Of a stretch of DNA of 64,000 nucleotides, positions 60,868-64,000 are shown in pieces. Source of the stretch: Gentiana macrophylla (taxonomy: Eukaryota; Streptophyta; Magnoliopsida; Gentianales; Gentianaceae); the NCBI GenBank assembly GCA_026214975.1, contig CM047817.1:53812246-53876245 (forward strand), in the 5' to 3' direction. Position numbers and translations under genes: made by a program. Position 1 is the stretch's first letter, and every line of letters starts with the position of its first letter. The notes beneath the pieces were generated by a model. It saw only the letters and a list, made by a program, of their open reading frames with translations, was not told the origin of the DNA and did no database searches.

Positions 60868-63360
60868 ATGCCTCATAAGGATGATGTTCATATTGGCACC
60901 AGTCAAAGTGTGAGAGGTTATGTCAATGATTGTGACTCTCTCTGAGTTAGCCATTAACATTGGAAGAAGAATCGAGGCGTTTTCTTTGGATTAAAAGGCA
61001 TTATCAACGAGGAGATTGCGAGAGAATTTCATACATTAATGTCTTTGGAATTACGGAGAAACATTGTTATACATGAAGGTAGAGAGGCCTTCACTACAAG
61101 CTAAAATGGAAGAGAGATAGAAGTATCTTGGACCTCTTGAGAGAGGTATTCAAATTTGCACCTGGAAATGATGCCCCTACTAACCTAGAGGCAATGAATA
61201 TACCAAGAATGAAATTTGTGGATCAGATAAAGACCAATGATGCTATACCTTCAAGCTTAGGTATTAATGTAAAACATATTGGATATGAGTACAATCTGCT
61301 GAGCAAATTAGTGGCCAAAACTATTTTGGGATTTGTTGGAAGTTTAGACACACTGTCTGGACCCAAAATAGACCTGCTGATCATCATCTGTAGGAGTATG
61401 AAGTTTGATTGGGCTGGATTCTTTGTACATTACATGAAGAAGGTGTTCATTGAAGATAGAGATGGTACAAGGAAATCCAAGGTCAAGCCCTTTTGGTCTA
61501 ATGATTCGAGACCTGTTGAATCATTTTGAGATACTGATGTTGCATCCGAAAGATAAATCAATCCGATTCAAGCCGGAAGTTGGTGCTCCTATTCACAGTG
61601 CGGATGATGATGAAGATATAGATGATGAGGCTCTTTGAAAGTGATGATAATGACGGAGATGATGGTGATCTTTGGTGGTGGCGGGTTAAGCAAAGCTGTG
61701 CAACTGCTACACCAAAGAAAGTTCTTGAGAAAAGAAAGGTTACTGATACAAGAAAGATTACAGAACTGTTAAAGCCTAGAAGGACAAAGAAGCAGTCAGT
61801 TGAAGTTATTGATATAGCTGAAATAACAAGGAAGGCTGAGTATGCTGAGGGCCCAATAGGGATTGAGGTTCTTGACCTACTACTGATTGCTAAGAAGAAG
61901 AAGATTCTTTGAAGTTTTGAAGGAGCAACATAAAGCTAGTAGAAAAAGGAAAGTTATTGATCTTGATGATGATCCAATTTCTAAAAGAATGAAAGAGATT
62001 GCCAAAAGAAGAAACATGGCAAAGGGAAGCAATTGAAAATTTTAGAGGCTCAAAGGAGCAGGAAGAAGAAGAAGTAGAAGAAGAAGGAGAGGCTATTGAT
62101 GCTTTGAACCTATAACCATTATAAAGCCTCTTGAGGATGTGGAGGTTGTTGTTGAGCAATCTATTGGAAAATCACAGCGGACTCACTCCACGAGCTCTCG
62201 CTTTGTTGAAGCCACCACGAATCCTCACTGTTACCGCTAAGGCTGCTGAGCCTCATGAGACTACACAAGTTGTTGTTGAGCAACTTGTAGAAGAACCACA
62301 CAAACCACCGAGTGCACACTTTCTTATGGTAACCGACACATTGGTACAAGACCCTGCAATTCCTGCAATAGTTCAGGGGGAAGAGCAGTCTGTTGCTAAC
62401 CCTGCTATTGAGCATATAAGTCAGGGGGAACCAAGTGTGGTACAGATGGAGGTAGTAGGAACAAATATACAATCTGAGCAACCTACTGACCTACATGCAT
62501 CCGTGGAAGAAACTCTGACTCTACTAGTTGGGACCTTTGGAGGTCAGCAGAGTGGACAAACTGCTCCCAGACAGTCATTCATGCCATTTGAAAGATTTGA
62601 GAAGAAGAAGAAAGAGGATTTTGTTGATCCTAAACTCCAACAAGTGGCTGATTATTTCCAATGGAAATTTGGATTCTACAAGAGACAAAAGCCTGCTGCA
62701 CAACCTATGACAGATTTTGAAGAATGGGCTTTTGAGAAGCTAGGAGTGGAGAATTTGCTGGATCTAGTTGATACTACTCTGCTGCAATCAAGATTGATGG
62801 ACATTTTTTATGAACAATAGAAGGAGGAGGGTATCAAGTTTAGGGACCCCAGAGATGATAGTGATGATTCATCTTCATCATCTAACTCTGGAGGTAATTT
62901 TCCCTCTGGTCCAGGAGGAACCAGTGGAACTGCTATGTTAAATGAACCAAGAGTGGAGCAGTCTACTGGTGGTGAACAGTCTGCTGAAAGACAAGATCAT
63001 CAATTGATGGATGAGGATCTCCCCATGGATGATATAGAGGCACAAATCAATGAGGGAATAGATATTGGTGCAAACAAATTTGTTGGTGAGGTAGATGATT
63101 TGTTTGTTGTTGAACCTGTTGAACAACCCGAGGTTCAACAACATGTCGATTTGGATGATGAAAGGGCTACTGATATCAGTGAGCCTAGTGTCAGTTCAGA
63201 GGATTCTATTCAATATCAAGATTGGATTGACACTGAGGACACTTTATCCAAGGCTGGAAACTTTATTAGAAGGATTCCTACAATAGGGAATTTCAAAAGA
63301 AAACATGGATGTATTCCCGATCAGTTATTGGGGCACAAATTGCACGGATCCAAGAATTGA
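60868..63360 (+). pseudogene. S5 ORF3 (Sirevirus env-position ORF), first part, frame-broken
   Basis: ATG at 60868 (MPHKDDVHIG), then SQSVRGYV. A folded-looking domain is at about 61128-61510 with INVKHIGYEYNLLSKLVAKT and FDWAGFFVHYMKKVF. Its pattern resembles a domain common in plant proteins annotated as putative transposon protein (PF20167-like); this is from memory and needs a search. Next come a basic segment (about 61690-61800, KKVLEKRKV), a Lys/Glu-rich segment (about 61900-62100), a Pro/Gln/Glu-rich region (62131-62580, with repeated VVQDPA and EHISQGEPSVVQMEV) and FEEWAFEKLGVENLLDLVDT (62720-62779). 62935-63360 is acidic. About six frame changes. Function unknown; no membrane segment or signal peptide seen. 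Confidence 0.75.
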
Positions 63361-63362
63361 AG

Positions 63363-64000
63363 TGGTGGTTCAGTTCTTTGAGGTTCAAACAACAGACTCG
63401 AGAAAAGGTTGGAGCAGGAGAGTGCAGTTTCTTTGAGGTACAAACAACACCTGGACAAAGGTTGGAACCAGATTTGGGTTTGGAGGAAACCCCTGCTGTT
63501 GTTGAAGAGGCTGCTGTAGTGGAGCCTACTGAAGGAGACAAGACCACTGCAGGTAAAGATAGTCATCAGACTGCTGAAATTACTGAGGAGGAGCAGCTGG
63601 TGGACTATGACTATAGTGATGAAGAATTTCAAATTGTTGAGGAAGGATCTATTGATGAAGATCCAGTGATTGAAGAACCTGCTATTGATCCTATCTTGGA
63701 GGAGCACCAAGGACCTCACCCTGCTTGGAGGGATATGAGTTATGCCTTGGTGATCAGTAGTCAGCAGCAACAATACAATGTAGAAGAGCCTGCTGATGGA
63801 GCTGCTGGAGGAATGACTGGCGGGGTACCAACACATGTCATGGATGAGTTGAGGGCTGTCAGGGATGACATGACACAGTTAAGGACTCAACGTGATAGAC
63901 AAGATCAAAGATTTGAAGAACAGATGAACATGGTGGACAATAATAGAAAGTCTACTGAGACAGTTGCTTCATGTTACACATCTACTCAGTATGCCATTGC
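63363..64000 (+). CDS. S5 ORF3, C-terminal open frame (acidic plus coiled-coil), continues past window
   Basis: A single frame is open from about 63363 to the window end, more than 210 codons. The first 150 residues are very acidic (YDYSDEEFQIVEEGSIDED) with repeated EEPA-type units. The end (about 63835-63960, DELRAVRDDMTQLRTQRD followed by QDQRFEEQM) has heptad spacing and charge of a coiled coil. It follows the 62935-63360 frame after one frame change. Antisense frames over this stretch are shadows. Coiled coils near the end of ORF3 are known from Sirevirus env-like proteins, which supports the assignment without showing function. Confidence 0.65.

Larger units (their letters stand above)
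41387..64000 (+). mobile_element. Sirevirus-type copia element S5 with nested Athila-like G3; runs off window
   Basis: 5' LTR split by G3, then primer site, gag, pol, post-pol motif and ORF3, which is still open at the window end. It is the best preserved Sirevirus here. Inserted in the RT of S4 at 41386/41387 (left flank CTATG), the same family and same orientation. Confidence 0.92.

Noticed and set aside
61128..61529. Host gene captured in S5
   Set aside because: The same sequence occurs at the same position in S2 ORF3, so it is part of the Sirevirus family and not a single capture event.
63321..63836. Long open frame on the minus strand (171 codons) opposite ORF3
   Set aside because: It is the antisense shadow of the acidic GAA/GAG-rich + strand frame, Ser/Leu-rich with no domain, inside an element read on the + strand.

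Overview
This is a stretch of plant nuclear DNA, probably from a eudicot, made almost entirely of nested and decayed LTR retrotransposons on the + strand. I found no host protein-coding gene, tRNA, rRNA or CRISPR array. The plant assignment rests on the element types: Sirevirus-type Ty1/copia elements with a third ORF after pol, a chromovirus (Tekay-like) Ty3/gypsy element, and an Athila-like Ty3/gypsy element with a tRNA-Asp-type primer site. I cannot place the species.

Layout. 1-8236: Sirevirus copy S1, cut on the left by the window edge. 8237-14595: Tekay-like gypsy element G1, reduced to a 38 bp remnant of its 5' LTR, a gag-deleted internal region, and most of its 3' LTR. 14596-26212: Sirevirus copy S2, which carries a 1.6 kb solo LTR (18228-19825) inside gag and runs into a 100-N gap (26213-26312). 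26313-28654: the 3' end and LTR of another element (C3). 28655-29907: right part of a second G1-family LTR (G2). 29908-30587: pyrimidine-rich DNA with no recognised element. 30588-35085: 5' LTR and about 2.8 kb non-coding leader of an unclassified element (U). 35086-41386: Sirevirus copy S4. 41387-64000: Sirevirus copy S5, whose 5' LTR is split by the complete Athila-like element G3 (42780-54333) and whose ORF3 runs off the window.

The order of insertion can be read from the breaks: U was hit by S4, S4 was hit in its reverse transcriptase by S5, and S5's 5' LTR was hit by G3. G1 has Sireviruses S1 and S2 abutting at what looks like the same LTR position on both sides, which suggests tandem duplication or unequal LTR recombination.

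All coding regions are broken into short frames. Copies differ from each other again and again at CTG/CAG and TG/CA sites, including between the two otherwise near-identical LTRs of G3. Part of the apparent decay may therefore be sequencing or consensus error rather than mutation, so frameshift counts should be treated with caution. The four Sirevirus copies share a family-specific gag/pol junction, a duplicated motif downstream of pol (seen in the three copies that reach that point) and a long ORF3. These, together with the structured leader of U, are the least standard features here. I did not find evidence of a non-transposon biological system.
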